Shown here: positions 35,234-43,893 of the stretch, in pieces
How positions within the stretch are numbered: position 1 is the stretch's first letter
Layout of the letters: each line of letters begins with the position of its first letter
DNA from: Buchananella sp. 14KM1171
GTDB lineage: Bacteria > Actinomycetota > Actinomycetes > Actinomycetales > Actinomycetaceae
DNA: 64,000 nt
NCBI RefSeq assembly: GCF_041380365.1
Contig: NZ_CP159981.1
Location: 124,001 to 188,000, forward strand
Reading direction: 5' to 3'
Translations under genes and position numbers: made by a program
The notes under the pieces: generated by a model
What the model was told of the DNA's origin: nothing
What the model saw: the letters and a program-made list of their open reading frames with translations, nothing else
The model's database searches: none

Positions 35234-35280
35234 CCACGTCCCGTCAGGTCAGGCCCGGGGCGGAGGTAACCAAGCGCGCA

Positions 35281-35303
35281 CGCCTACGGGTAGGCGCGCC
35301 TAC
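35281..35303 (-). promoter_or_regulatory. Candidate expression platform of the FMN riboswitch
   Basis: Two overlapping hairpins share the GTAGGCG segment: CGCCTAC-GGG-(TAGGCG) at 35281-35296 and the self-complementary GTAGGCGCGCCTAC at 35290-35303. Only one can form at a time. They lie between the aptamer and the ribX start. Confidence 0.4.
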
Positions 35304-35334
35304 ATAGACGCGCACGCCACGCAGCGTGTCACGC

Positions 35335-35451
35335 CGTGCTGCCTCCCATCCGGACTTTAACCGTCGGCCTCGGAATTTCACCGAGTCAACCACATAGCGC
35401 GGGTCGCGGGCTGTCACCGCCGGCTCGGAGTTTCACCGACCCCGGAGCACG
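35335..35451 (-). ncRNA. FMN riboswitch (RFN element)
   Basis: The minus strand shows all the conserved RFN blocks in order: GGGGTCGGTGAAACTCCGAG, then CCGGCGGTGACAGCCCGCGA, CTCGGTGAAATTCCGAGG, CCGACGGTTAAAGTCCGGAT and GGGAGGCAGCACG. The P1 helix closes as CGTGCT/AGCACG. It senses flavin mononucleotide and represses downstream genes when FMN is plentiful. It lies about 100 bp upstream of ribX on the same strand, so the transporter is its target. One conserved G of GGTGAAAG is replaced (GGTTAAAG). Confidence 0.95.
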
Positions 35452-35542
35452 TACGCAGGCGAGTCTAGCAGCCCGCCCCGACCGGCCCGCAGGCGCGCCG
35501 GAAAGCGCCCCACCATCCCAGATCGACCACCGACCAGCCAGG

Positions 35543-36205
35543 TCAGTGCGCGTGGCAGGCGGCCAGGCGGCGCAACTCCTCCACCTCCGCGTAGGCATCC
35601 TCGGCCTTGTAGACCGCCGAGCCGGCCACAAACACGTCCGCCCCGGCGCTCGCGGCCCGCTCGATGGTCTGGCGCGAGATGCCGCCGTCCACCTGCAGGG
35701 CGATCTCCAGCCCGGAGGCGTTGATGGCGGCGCGGGCGCGCTGGATCTTGGGCAGCATGCAGTCCAAGAACGCCTGCCCGCCAAAGCCCGGCTCCACGGT
35801 CATGATGAGCAGCAGGTCGATCTCCGGCAGCAGCTCGATGAAGGGCTCCACCGGGGTGGCCGGCCGCAGCCCCAGCCCGGCCTTGGTGCCCAGGCGGCGC
35901 AGCTCGCGGGCCAGGCGGATCGGCGCGGTGGCGGCCTCAGCGTGGAAGGTGACCGACGCGCACCCCACCTCCGCATACCCCGGCGCCCACCGGTCGGGGT
36001 CCTGGATCATCAGGTGGGCGTCGATGGGCAGGATGCCGGCGCGCACGGTGGCCTCCACCACCGGCAGCCCCCAGGTGAGGTTGGGGACGAAGTGGTTGTC
36101 CATGACGTCCACGTGCGCGTAGTCGGCGTTGCGCACCGCCTCCAGCTGGCCGCGCAGATCCAGCAAGTCAGAGTTCAGGATCGACGGGCTGATCGTGGTC
36201 ATCAC
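35543..36205 (-). CDS. rpe: Ribulose-phosphate 3-epimerase
   Basis: 220 aa TIM barrel with the family signatures [50 protein letters not shown] and [11 protein letters not shown]. The His and Asp metal/catalytic residues (HVDVMD; VDGG) are present. It interconverts ribulose-5-P and xylulose-5-P in the pentose phosphate pathway. It overlaps the rsmB stop by 4 bp and is the last gene of fmt-rsmB-rpe. Confidence 0.96.
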   Translation of the reverse strand: MMTTISPSILNSDLLDLRGQLEAVRNADYAHVDVMDNHFVPNLTWGLPVVEATVRAGILPIDAHLMIQDPDRWAPGYAEVGCASVTFHAEAATAPIRLARELRRLGTKAGLGLRPATPVEPFIELLPEIDLLLIMTVEPGFGGQAFLDCMLPKIQRARAAINASGLEIALQVDGGISRQTIERAASAGADVFVAGSAVYKAEDAYAEVEELRRLAACHAH

Positions 36206-37911
36206 TGCACCTCCAGCAGAGCCAGGAACATTGCGTCAGTGCCGTTCACGTGCGGCCACAGCTGCAGGAACGGGCCCTGCCCGAACTCGGCGGTGAACTG
36301 CGGCTCGCCCGCCTCCGCGCCTGCCGCCTTTTCCTGGGCCGGCTGGACCGACGCTGCCGCCCCCTCCGCCTCGCCGGCGTGGCCGTCGGTGTCCGGGCCG
36401 GCCTCCTCTGCGGGGGCCGATCCGTCAGCGAGGCCGCTTTCTTCGCCGTCCAGTTGCACGACGTCGCCCTCGCGGCCAGCGGCGGCCGCCACGACAGTTT
36501 CGTTTGCAGGCGTGAAGCAGCAGTCCACCTCCTCGTTGGCGCGGCCCGCCTTACCGGTGCCTGCCAGGGAGTCGCTGACGCGACCGAAGGCGAAGTCCTC
36601 CCGCCAGGAGGCGACCATGCGGGCCACCTCCACGGCATCGAGCGGCTTTACCAGACCCTTGGCGATGGCCTCCTGGACCACCACGTGCGTCTCCGCCACG
36701 TGCGGCGAGCAGGTGGCGTAGCCGACGATCCCGCCGGGGCGGGTGGCCTTGATCGCGGCGGCCAGCAGCTCGCGCTGCAGCGGGGCCAGGTCCGCGATGT
36801 CGCGCGGCTGGCGGCGCCACCGGGCCTCCGGGCGGCGGCGCAGCGAGCCCAGGCCAGAGCAGGGTACGTCCACCAGGGTGCGGTCGAAGTAGCCCTCCTT
36901 CTCCTCCCCCAGCTCGCGGCCGTCCCCGGTGCGCACCTCCACCCAGTCGGTGGAAGGTCGCACGGACTGGCGCACAAGGTCCGCGCGGTGCGCCGTAACC
37001 TCGTTGGCCAGCAGTTCCACACCACGCGCGCCGGCCAGGCCGGCAAGCAGGGCGGTCTTGCCGCCCGGGCCGGCGCACAAGTCCAGCCAACGCTCGTCGG
37101 GCCCGTCCAGCGGGGCGCTGGCCAGCACGGCCGCCACCATCTGGGAGCCCTCGTCCTGCACCGCCGCCTCGGCGCCGCGCACCTCGTGCAAGCGGGCCGG
37201 GTCACCGCCCGCAATGTTGACCGCGTACGGGGAGATCACCCCGGCGGTGGCGCGGGTGCGCAGCACGCGGGCGGCGGTGCGGGCCAGGTCCACCGGCTCC
37301 ACCAGGCCCGGGCGGGCCACCAGGCACACCTGCGGGGGCAGATTGTTGGCCTCCAGCAGGGCGTCGATCTCATCGCCCCGCCCGGCCACCTTCAGCGCCT
37401 GCGTCAGCGCGCGCACCACCCACTCCGGGTGACTGTGCACCGCGGCGCGGCGCTTGTCGGCCCCCTCGGTGGCCTCCAGCAGCTCGTCCCACTCCTGCGG
37501 GGAGCGCTCCGAGAGCCGGCGCAGCACCGCGTTGATCATCTTGGCCGGACCATCACTGGTCACCTGCCGCGCCAACGCCACGGTCTCCCCCACCGCCGCG
37601 TACGGGGCGATGCGCAGCGTGAGCAGCTGGTGGGCGCCCAGGCGCAGCAGCACGGCCACGGCCGGATCCAGCTGGTCCAGTGGGCGGGTGGCGCTGCGGG
37701 CGATGATCGAGTCGTACTTGCCCTGCATACGCAGCGTGCCGTAGGTCAGCTCCGTGGCGAAGGCAGCGTCCAGCGGGCGCAAGCCACGCTCCCGCAAGAT
37801 CGCAGGCAGCACCAGGTTGGCGTAGGCATCATCCGTGGCCACCTGCATGAGCGCGGTGTAGGCCGCATGCCGCGCCGGGTCAAAGACGCGGCGCTTCTTC
37901 ACGTAATTCAC
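36202..37911 (-). CDS. rsmB: 16S rRNA (cytosine-967-C5)-methyltransferase RsmB
   Basis: 569 aa. An N-terminal NusB-like RNA-binding domain ([40 protein letters not shown]) precedes the Rossmann methyltransferase with SAM motif [16 protein letters not shown]. The two Cys of the m5C mechanism are in [15 protein letters not shown] and [12 protein letters not shown]. An acidic Ala/Glu-rich insert of about 65 residues near the C-terminus ([16 protein letters not shown] and onward) is unusual and precedes the final motif [19 protein letters not shown]. It lies 11 bp after fmt. Confidence 0.95.
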   Translation of the reverse strand: MNYVKKRRVFDPARHAAYTALMQVATDDAYANLVLPAILRERGLRPLDAAFATELTYGTLRMQGKYDSIIARSATRPLDQLDPAVAVLLRLGAHQLLTLRIAPYAAVGETVALARQVTSDGPAKMINAVLRRLSERSPQEWDELLEATEGADKRRAAVHSHPEWVVRALTQALKVAGRGDEIDALLEANNLPPQVCLVARPGLVEPVDLARTAARVLRTRATAGVISPYAVNIAGGDPARLHEVRGAEAAVQDEGSQMVAAVLASAPLDGPDERWLDLCAGPGGKTALLAGLAGARGVELLANEVTAHRADLVRQSVRPSTDWVEVRTGDGRELGEEKEGYFDRTLVDVPCSGLGSLRRRPEARWRRQPRDIADLAPLQRELLAAAIKATRPGGIVGYATCSPHVAETHVVVQEAIAKGLVKPLDAVEVARMVASWREDFAFGRVSDSLAGTGKAGRANEEVDCCFTPANETVVAAAAGREGDVVQLDGEESGLADGSAPAEEAGPDTDGHAGEAEGAAASVQPAQEKAAGAEAGEPQFTAEFGQGPFLQLWPHVNGTDAMFLALLEVQ

Positions 37912-37922
37912 TGCGGTTCCCT

Positions 37923-38864
37923 CTACTCCGTTACGCCCAACAGTTCTTCCGGCGCCGGGCGCGCCCCGCGCGCCCAGCTAGCCGCATCCATCCAGCCCTT
38001 ACCCGCCGGGGCCACCTGCCCCAGCCGCACCGCGCCGCTCCCGGTGCCCACGAACACGTCCTTCTTAGTGGCCAAAACCTGCCCCGGTGCGAGCCCGGCC
38101 GCCTCCGGCCCCGCCGCCACACTCACCGGCCCCAGCTTCAGGCGGGCCTGACGGAACGTCGTCCACGCCCCCGGCGCCGGGGTGACGCCGCGAATCAGGC
38201 GGTCGATTGCAAAGGCAGGAGTGGTGAAGGAAACGAAGGCGTCAGCCACCTCCAGGCGCGAGGCCAGGCTCACACCCTCCACCTCCTGCGGGCGGGCCAC
38301 CACCTGACCGGCCTCGATCCCGGCCAGGACTCGCAGCAAAAGCTCACTGCCCACGTGAGAAAGCGCCTCCAGCGCCTGCCCCGCCGTCTCCTCGCTGCCG
38401 AAGGCGTAGGTGGCCGTACCGAAGACCGGCCCGGTGTCCAGGCCCTGCTCGATGCGGAAAACGCTCACGCCACCCAGCTCGTCGCCAGCCATGATCGCCC
38501 GCTGCACCGGCGCCGCCCCGCGCCAGGCCGGCAGCAGGGAGAAGTGCACGTTCAGCCAACCGTGCTTGGCGGCGTCCAGCAGGCTGGGCGGCACCAGCAG
38601 GCCGTAGGCCACCGTGATGATCGCGTCGGCACCAAAGGCACGGATCTGGGCTGCTACGTCCTCATCCCGCAGCGTTGCCGGCGTCAGCACCGGCAGGTTC
38701 GCGGCGCGCGCGGCCTCCTCCACCGGAGACGGGCGCAGCGTGCGGCCACGCCCCGAACGGGCAGGGGCGCGGGTGAGCACACCCACGACCTCGTGCTCCG
38801 AATCCAGCAGGGCCGCCAGGGCAGGAACCGCCACCTCCGGGGTGCCGGCAAAGAGAAGACGCAT
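37923..38864 (-). CDS. fmt: Methionyl-tRNA formyltransferase
   Basis: 313 aa. The N-terminal formyl-transferase domain carries the catalytic Asn-His-Asp elements (NVHFSLLPAWRGAAPVQRAIMAGD), FRIEQGLDTGPVF and the specificity loop ARSGRGRTLRPSPVEE. The C-terminal domain ends with the beta-barrel-like EELLGVTE. It formylates initiator Met-tRNA. It normally follows priA in this neighbourhood, but here priA begins about 7 kb away, across inserted DNA. Confidence 0.96.
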   Translation of the reverse strand: MRLLFAGTPEVAVPALAALLDSEHEVVGVLTRAPARSGRGRTLRPSPVEEAARAANLPVLTPATLRDEDVAAQIRAFGADAIITVAYGLLVPPSLLDAAKHGWLNVHFSLLPAWRGAAPVQRAIMAGDELGGVSVFRIEQGLDTGPVFGTATYAFGSEETAGQALEALSHVGSELLLRVLAGIEAGQVVARPQEVEGVSLASRLEVADAFVSFTTPAFAIDRLIRGVTPAPGAWTTFRQARLKLGPVSVAAGPEAAGLAPGQVLATKKDVFVGTGSGAVRLGQVAPAGKGWMDAASWARGARPAPEELLGVTE

Positions 38865-39112
38865 GGAGCCAAGTTTAGGCGGTCAAAGGCGGGCGGGGTT
38901 TGTTGCGGCCCGGGCGGGGCCGGCGCGTAGGCGCGGGAGCGGGTGGGTCTCGGTGAGGGAGGGGGCTTGCGCTGTTGAGGGAGCGGGCGGGTTTGTTGCG
39001 ACTCAGGCGGTGCCGGTGCGGTGGCTTTCTGTAGGTGACGGCGAAGTTGACGGCGCAGGGCTCAACGTGGCGTTGACGCGGCGGCGGCGCGTCTGTTGAG
39101 GAAACTAGGGTC

Positions 39113-40318
39113 GTGGCTGAGCGATTGTGCACGCTGCGTGCCCTTATCATCGCGTCCATGCGTCCTTACATCACTGCCTCCGCCCAGGCCGCCGGTGCCG
39201 GTGACCGCCCCGAGCGATCCGAGCGGGAGTCGCGCGACGAAAGGGAGGCGCGCAACGGTGCCGCCACCGCCCCTGGTCCCGATCCCGCCGCAGGCTTCGA
39301 CCCCATGGCCGCCGACCTCATGCAGCTGCCCGCCCCCACCACCGCGTTGAACCGACTGCGCCGCAAGGTGGGCCGCGTGGTGCTCTCCACCGCCGCGCAG
39401 ACCGCCGTGCTGGTGGTGATCATCCTGAACGCGATCACGATGGGCCTGGAGACCTCCGACTCGATCATGGCCAACTGGGGCGGCACCCTGCACCTGCTCA
39501 ACCAGGTGGCGATGACGATCTTCATCGTGGAGTTGGCGCTCAAGCTGTTCGCGCTGGGGCCGCGCTTCTTCCGCGACGGCTGGAACATCTTCGACTTCGT
39601 GGTGGTGGCGATCGCGCTGGCGCCGGCCACCGGCCAGTTCGCGGTGCTGCGTGCACTGCGCGTGATGCGCGTGATGCGCCTGATCAACCGCATGCCCCAG
39701 CTGCGCCGCATCGCCACCGCGTTGGTGCAGGCCATCCCCGGCATCGGCGCCATCGCGGGTTTGATGGGCATCGTGTTCTACGTGGCCGCCGTGATGGCGA
39801 CCATGATGTACGGCGACAACTTCCCAGAGTGGTTCGGCACCGTGGGTGCCTCCCTGTACTCGCTGTTCCAGATCATGACGCTGGAGTCCTGGAGCGCCGG
39901 CATCGTCCGGCCCGTGATGGAGGTCCACCCCAACGCCTGGATCTTCTTTGTCACCTACATCCTGGTCTCGGCGTTCGTGATGCTGAACCTGTTCGTCGCG
40001 GTGATCGTGGATGCGATGTCCTCGCTCTCCTCCACCGACCCGGGCACCATCAAGTCCCCCGCCCCCGTGCCCGACGCCGAGCCCATGCGCGAGGACTTCT
40101 TCTCCACCGGCAGCGAGGTGCGCGAGCTGCGCGCCGAGGTAGCCGCCCTGCGCGGCCTGCTGGAGCAGGCGATAGCGGTCTCCGCCGCGGCCGGTGGTGG
40201 CGCGGGTGCCGCCGGCGCGAGTGGTGTCCCTGCCTCAAACGCCGAGTTGGACGACGCTCCGCCCGCCGCAGCGCTCAACACCGCCGCAGCCAGCGATGGC
40301 GAGGACGCCGAGGCCTAG
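39113..40318 (+). CDS. Bacterial voltage-gated sodium channel (NaChBac/BacNav type)
   Basis: 401 aa from a GTG; ATG at 39158 is an alternative start. After a charged N-terminus come S1 (AVLVVIILNAITMGLE), S2 (VAMTIFIVELALKLFALG), S3 (GWNIFDFVVVAIALAP), an S4 with Arg every third residue (AVLRALRVMRVMRLINRM), S5, the pore helix with selectivity filter TLESWSAG at about residues 256-263, and S6 (FVTYILVSAFVMLNLFVAVIV). A helical tail follows. One six-helix unit forms homotetramers; the Glu of TLESW gives Na+ selectivity in this family. It is divergent from fmt. Its 248-bp upstream gap contains two GCGGGCGG(G)TTTGTTGCG copies about 92 bp apart. Confidence 0.92.
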   Translation: MAERLCTLRALIIASMRPYITASAQAAGAGDRPERSERESRDEREARNGAATAPGPDPAAGFDPMAADLMQLPAPTTALNRLRRKVGRVVLSTAAQTAVLVVIILNAITMGLETSDSIMANWGGTLHLLNQVAMTIFIVELALKLFALGPRFFRDGWNIFDFVVVAIALAPATGQFAVLRALRVMRVMRLINRMPQLRRIATALVQAIPGIGAIAGLMGIVFYVAAVMATMMYGDNFPEWFGTVGASLYSLFQIMTLESWSAGIVRPVMEVHPNAWIFFVTYILVSAFVMLNLFVAVIVDAMSSLSSTDPGTIKSPAPVPDAEPMREDFFSTGSEVRELRAEVAALRGLLEQAIAVSAAAGGGAGAAGASGVPASNAELDDAPPAAALNTAAASDGEDAEA

Positions 40319-40379
40319 AGTTTCGAGAAGCACATTCTCCCTGTCTTCTTAAATGCGTCACGCACGGGCTGTAGAGCGC

Positions 40380-40720
40380 GGTTACCAGTTGCTCACTAGG
40401 CTCGCCACAATCGCGTTCGCTCCATCACAATAGATCGCTTAGCTCTAAGGCCCGGGGGCTGAACTCCTGCGCGCTTCAAGGGCTTGAACCTCCCCGCCGC
40501 AAGGAAGACATAGCTGGCCGAGAGACAGTCAGCCCTTCCACCGACCAGGCCACAGCTCGCTGACCCTCTCATGCCTGGCTGCCTCGGCGATAGTCTTCTC
40601 TCCGGCCAGGACACTCAACACAATCCTGGCATACTTCACCGGAATCACTGGTGGTCTTCCCGTGACGGGCTCTCCTTCAAGACCTACATAACGGCCCTGC
40701 CACTACGTCTGACGCGGGAC
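40380..40720 (-). pseudogene. Degenerate N-terminal remnant of the 1.34-kb IS (third copy)
   Basis: The minus strand reads GRPPVIPV, ARIVLSVLAGE and TIAEAARHERVSE, the helix-turn-helix start of the IS3/IS481-like transposase seen in the two copies at 55-60 kb, before a stop. The inverted end CGCGGGAC (to 40720) is preserved. The rest of the element is missing, replaced by ISL3 sequence. It marks the left edge of the IS-rich insert between the sodium channel gene and priA. Confidence 0.72.
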
Positions 40721-40741
40721 ACTACTCAGTGTGCTGACTCT

Positions 40742-41175
40742 TGCGCACCGGGTGTGATCTGCTTGCCCCCAGGCAACTGGAGGGTCTCAACACCTTGTTC
40801 GATTCCGACGACCACGCTGCCGTGGAAGTCACCTGGAGCCTCTATCAACATACAGGGGCTGCTTACCGCACCAGCAAGCCCGGCCTGGGCAAAGCACTCA
40901 TGGTCAAGGTCATCAGCTCCATAGCCCGCAGTGTTCCAGCCGTCTTACCAGAACTGGCCAAACTAGGAAGAACGTTGAACAAGCGCCGCTTGGACATCCT
41001 GGCCTTCTTCGACCACACCAGGACCAGCAACCGCCCAACCGAAGCACTCAACGGCCGCCTGGAACACCTACGCGGCACCGCGCTGGGCTTTCGAAACCTC
41101 GCCAACTACATCCGCAGAGCAGTCCTAGACACCGGAGGATTCAGACCCCAACTCCACCGATGATTGGGAAGAGCC
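40742..41175 (+). pseudogene. ISL3 transposase C-terminal remnant with one IS end
   Basis: A frame of about 140 codons matches the C-terminal third of the ISL3 transposase at 48.98 kb: LFDSDDHAAVEVTWSLYQ, LGRTLNKRRLDILAFF, HTRTSNRPTEALNGRLEHL, FRNLANYIRRAVLDTGGF. It runs into the ISL3 terminal repeat ATTGGGAAGAGCC at 41163-41175. The N-terminal two thirds and the other end are absent, so it is inactive. Confidence 0.82.
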
Positions 41176-41480
41176 ACATAAGGCGTCCCGGTGTCACGCA
41201 TAATGCCCAGACTGCCAAACCGGCCGCACCGGCCGCCAGGCTCGACCGCCTTACACCCCATGACCGCACACTTAGGCTTGTTGAATTGCCCGATGGCCAA
41301 AGGCTCAAGAAACTCCAACACAGAAAGAATAGTCAGATCAGGCGCGGTCAAGGTAGCGTTAGACACATCGAGATCTTCGAATGGATGGGGCGACAACTCC
41401 CATCATCGGAAGCCTATGACCCCCATCTGCACACCAGCACCCCGCTCCTCAGGTCACACCACCACTACACCCAGTTTCTT
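41176..41480 (-). pseudogene. ISL3 transposase N-terminal remnant
   Basis: The minus strand encodes DVSNATLTAPDLTILSVLEF and a partly degraded zinc-finger segment (CGRFGSLGIMRDTGTPYVALPNHRW). It is homologous to the start of the ISL3 transposase at 50.0-50.3 kb. It lies back-to-back with the C-terminal remnant on the other strand, so at least two ISL3 insertions or an inversion are involved. It ends just before the KAP NTPase gene. Confidence 0.72.
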
Positions 41481-41528
41481 TGGAACCGGCTCACGCCTCT
41501 CCCATTCAGAATGACCAGGAATACCGCC

Positions 41529-43694
41529 ATGCTTTGGGAAAGAATCATCACAAATGTGACGACTAGGCTCACTCAAGCCATTTTGCCTACCATCGACGAG
41601 CGCTGGACATTCGACTATGCGACTGCCATAGAATTTACCAAGACAACACTCGCAACACTTGGTGACGATAATAGCGAGCAGGCTCCATACGACGACTTTG
41701 TAAAGAGCCTATACGAAACAAACCCTGAACCGTTTGATGAAGTGTGCAAAAGACAGGTAGCGCATTTCGAACAGCTCATGAAGTCAGCCATTTCGAGTTC
41801 CAAGACACGCCTATTGCGAAAAATCCTCGCAAGTTTGCGCGTCTACCTATCCTTCACACTCGGAAACATCGTTGGAGGAGTGATAGGCATTTACTGGCTA
41901 GACGGTTTTGCAGGCCCGACAACTAAAGCAATCGAGGCTGCGACATTTATACAACTCATCTCGATTCCCGTTCTCATATCCGCCCCCATCTCGCACTACA
42001 AAAGCGAAAGGCGCGAGCTGGCAGACCGCTTGGTTACAATGAGGAAGGAGGTACAAGAGGATGCAGCATCCGAGATCAAAGCCATAGCAAATTTGAAGAT
42101 CGCCGAAGCCAGCAAGCATGTCGGCAGAATCCCAGTTTCGGCGAAATCGCTACATTTAGTAGATTTTGTCGAGCAAGGAATCGTAGAAACGGACACCATA
42201 AAAAACATTACTCACTTCGTAGAAGCGCATAGAACTGCAAGCGTCGGAATTGCAGGCAGGAGAGGCAGCGGGAAGACCACGGCAATCCGATACCTGACCA
42301 AGTCTTTCACCCAAAAAGGCTGGACGGTTTTGACCATTCCACTTCCGGTACGCTATGAGCCGCTGCAGATTATCGCAACTACTTATAGAGAGTTCATTAA
42401 GTCCGCCTTGACTCACATTCCCTCGAATCACTCCAAAGGATTAACCAGAACAAGAATCTTACTACTTCTGATGTGGGCAACATACTTCTTTGGATTCACT
42501 AGCTTCATCCCACCTTCTGCGATCGAGGTGCAAATAAACGCACTTGGGGTACAGAATCAAATACCTTTCTTCTTCTCTCTAGCATTTGGCGTAGCTACAC
42601 TTTTATGGATCTTCTTTTCACAACTTGCGAAAAGGCGACAATCACGCAGCAAGAGGCGAAAGGATATAAACCAAACGCTAGCTTTCCGCTCTGCCCTGTT
42701 ACGAGCTGAAGAGATGCTCCAGTTCACATCGGAAAGGGAGACAGGCTCGGGACTGAAATTTTCTCCTGTTTTCGCTCAGATGCTTCAGTTCGAGGGGTCG
42801 ACCAAGCGACGTCTAACAGAGCGACCATGGGATACCCTAAGTGCACTCGTTTCTTTTCGAGAGTCTATTACCCGCTATCTAGAGCTAGGCCTCACAGAGG
42901 GCTTGCTCATTTGCTTGGACGAGCTCGATAAGCTGGAAGGCCCAGAAAGTGTCAAGTTGCTATTAGGCGACCTCAAAGACTTGATGCATATACCTAACTG
43001 CCATTTCATAGTCTCGGTTTCAGACGACGCCTTAGCGGAGTTCTCATTGCGCGGCATCGACGCGAGGACTGTCTTCGATAGTTCGCTCGACACAATTTTC
43101 GAGCTCCATCCTTTAACTCTTGCCGAATCCGAGCTGGTTCTCCTTGGTAGAACTTCAGGATTTCCATTGCCCCTAGTTTCACTCTGTCACATGCTCTCTT
43201 GCGGAAATTCTCGCGACCTCCTGAGAAACGCCAGGGCTTGCGTGAGCGCAATTGGCGAAATGCAGGCCTCCCGAAACAAGCCCGACGACAATCCAAAATT
43301 GTTTTCCTCCGACGAAAAGGAGTTGGACACGATCAAAACCATTGCTCGCACCGTAATATACAAGGAACTTCAATCTGTCCTCCGTTCCAGTTTCAGCCGG
43401 GCAGCCGGCAGTTGGCCAGCTTGCCACCAGACATTGAAGAATGTGTTGATACATTCAACCGCCTCCGACCAACAGCTTTTTACCGTTCTCGACGAGCTTA
43501 AGAGCAATCCAGAGTTTAACGAAGTGCTTGGACTAGACTTGAATGCTTATGCCGCATTCCTCCACTCCACTTTCACGACCTACTGCAAGTCTCAAACCTA
43601 TTCAGCGTGGCTGAAGGAAGTCGACTCTGCAGAATTTCGCGCTAATGTAAAGTTTCTTGTCCTCCACGAGCAACTCCGCCGCAAATTTCTTTAA
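41529..43694 (+). CDS. KAP-type membrane P-loop NTPase
   Basis: 721 aa from the ATG at 41529 (AGGA at 41516); an ATG at 41511 is possible, and codons further upstream are IS remnant. An N-terminal helical region is followed by two membrane helices near residues 105-155, Walker A GRRGSGKTT with Lys249, and two more membrane helices (RILLLLMWATYFFGF; FFFSLAFGVATLLWIFF) inserted before Walker B LLICLDELDK (Asp464/Glu465). A sensor-like IVSVSDD and a helical C-terminus complete it. Membrane helices inserted inside the NTPase domain are the hallmark of the KAP family, whose members include phage-exclusion protein PifA. GC is visibly far lower than in flanking core genes. A defence role is inferred. 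Confidence 0.72.
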   Translation: MLWERIITNVTTRLTQAILPTIDERWTFDYATAIEFTKTTLATLGDDNSEQAPYDDFVKSLYETNPEPFDEVCKRQVAHFEQLMKSAISSSKTRLLRKILASLRVYLSFTLGNIVGGVIGIYWLDGFAGPTTKAIEAATFIQLISIPVLISAPISHYKSERRELADRLVTMRKEVQEDAASEIKAIANLKIAEASKHVGRIPVSAKSLHLVDFVEQGIVETDTIKNITHFVEAHRTASVGIAGRRGSGKTTAIRYLTKSFTQKGWTVLTIPLPVRYEPLQIIATTYREFIKSALTHIPSNHSKGLTRTRILLLLMWATYFFGFTSFIPPSAIEVQINALGVQNQIPFFFSLAFGVATLLWIFFSQLAKRRQSRSKRRKDINQTLAFRSALLRAEEMLQFTSERETGSGLKFSPVFAQMLQFEGSTKRRLTERPWDTLSALVSFRESITRYLELGLTEGLLICLDELDKLEGPESVKLLLGDLKDLMHIPNCHFIVSVSDDALAEFSLRGIDARTVFDSSLDTIFELHPLTLAESELVLLGRTSGFPLPLVSLCHMLSCGNSRDLLRNARACVSAIGEMQASRNKPDDNPKLFSSDEKELDTIKTIARTVIYKELQSVLRSSFSRAAGSWPACHQTLKNVLIHSTASDQQLFTVLDELKSNPEFNEVLGLDLNAYAAFLHSTFTTYCKSQTYSAWLKEVDSAEFRANVKFLVLHEQLRRKFL

Positions 43695-43782
43695 TGGTTG
43701 GTCGCAGATAACACGTAGGGACAGCCCCGTCATGTAGGTCTTGAAGGAGAACCAGGCAAGGGATAACTACCAGTAACTTTGG

Positions 43783-43893
43783 TGGCTTTTCCCAATTAAC
43801 GGTGTAGTTGGGGTTTGAATCCGTCTGTCTCAAGCAGGCTGTGGGTGATGTAGTTGGTCAGGTTACGAAAGCAGAGTGCTGAGCCGCGTAGGT
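43783..43893. repeat. Left copy of a 111-bp direct repeat flanking the IS1634-family element
   Basis: Identical to 45523-45633. The repeat is itself ISL3 end sequence (GGCTTTTCCCAATTAAC, then the transposase 3' end), so the element landed in an older ISL3 remnant. Two further bases (GG) match by chance or by boundary ambiguity. Confidence 0.9.
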
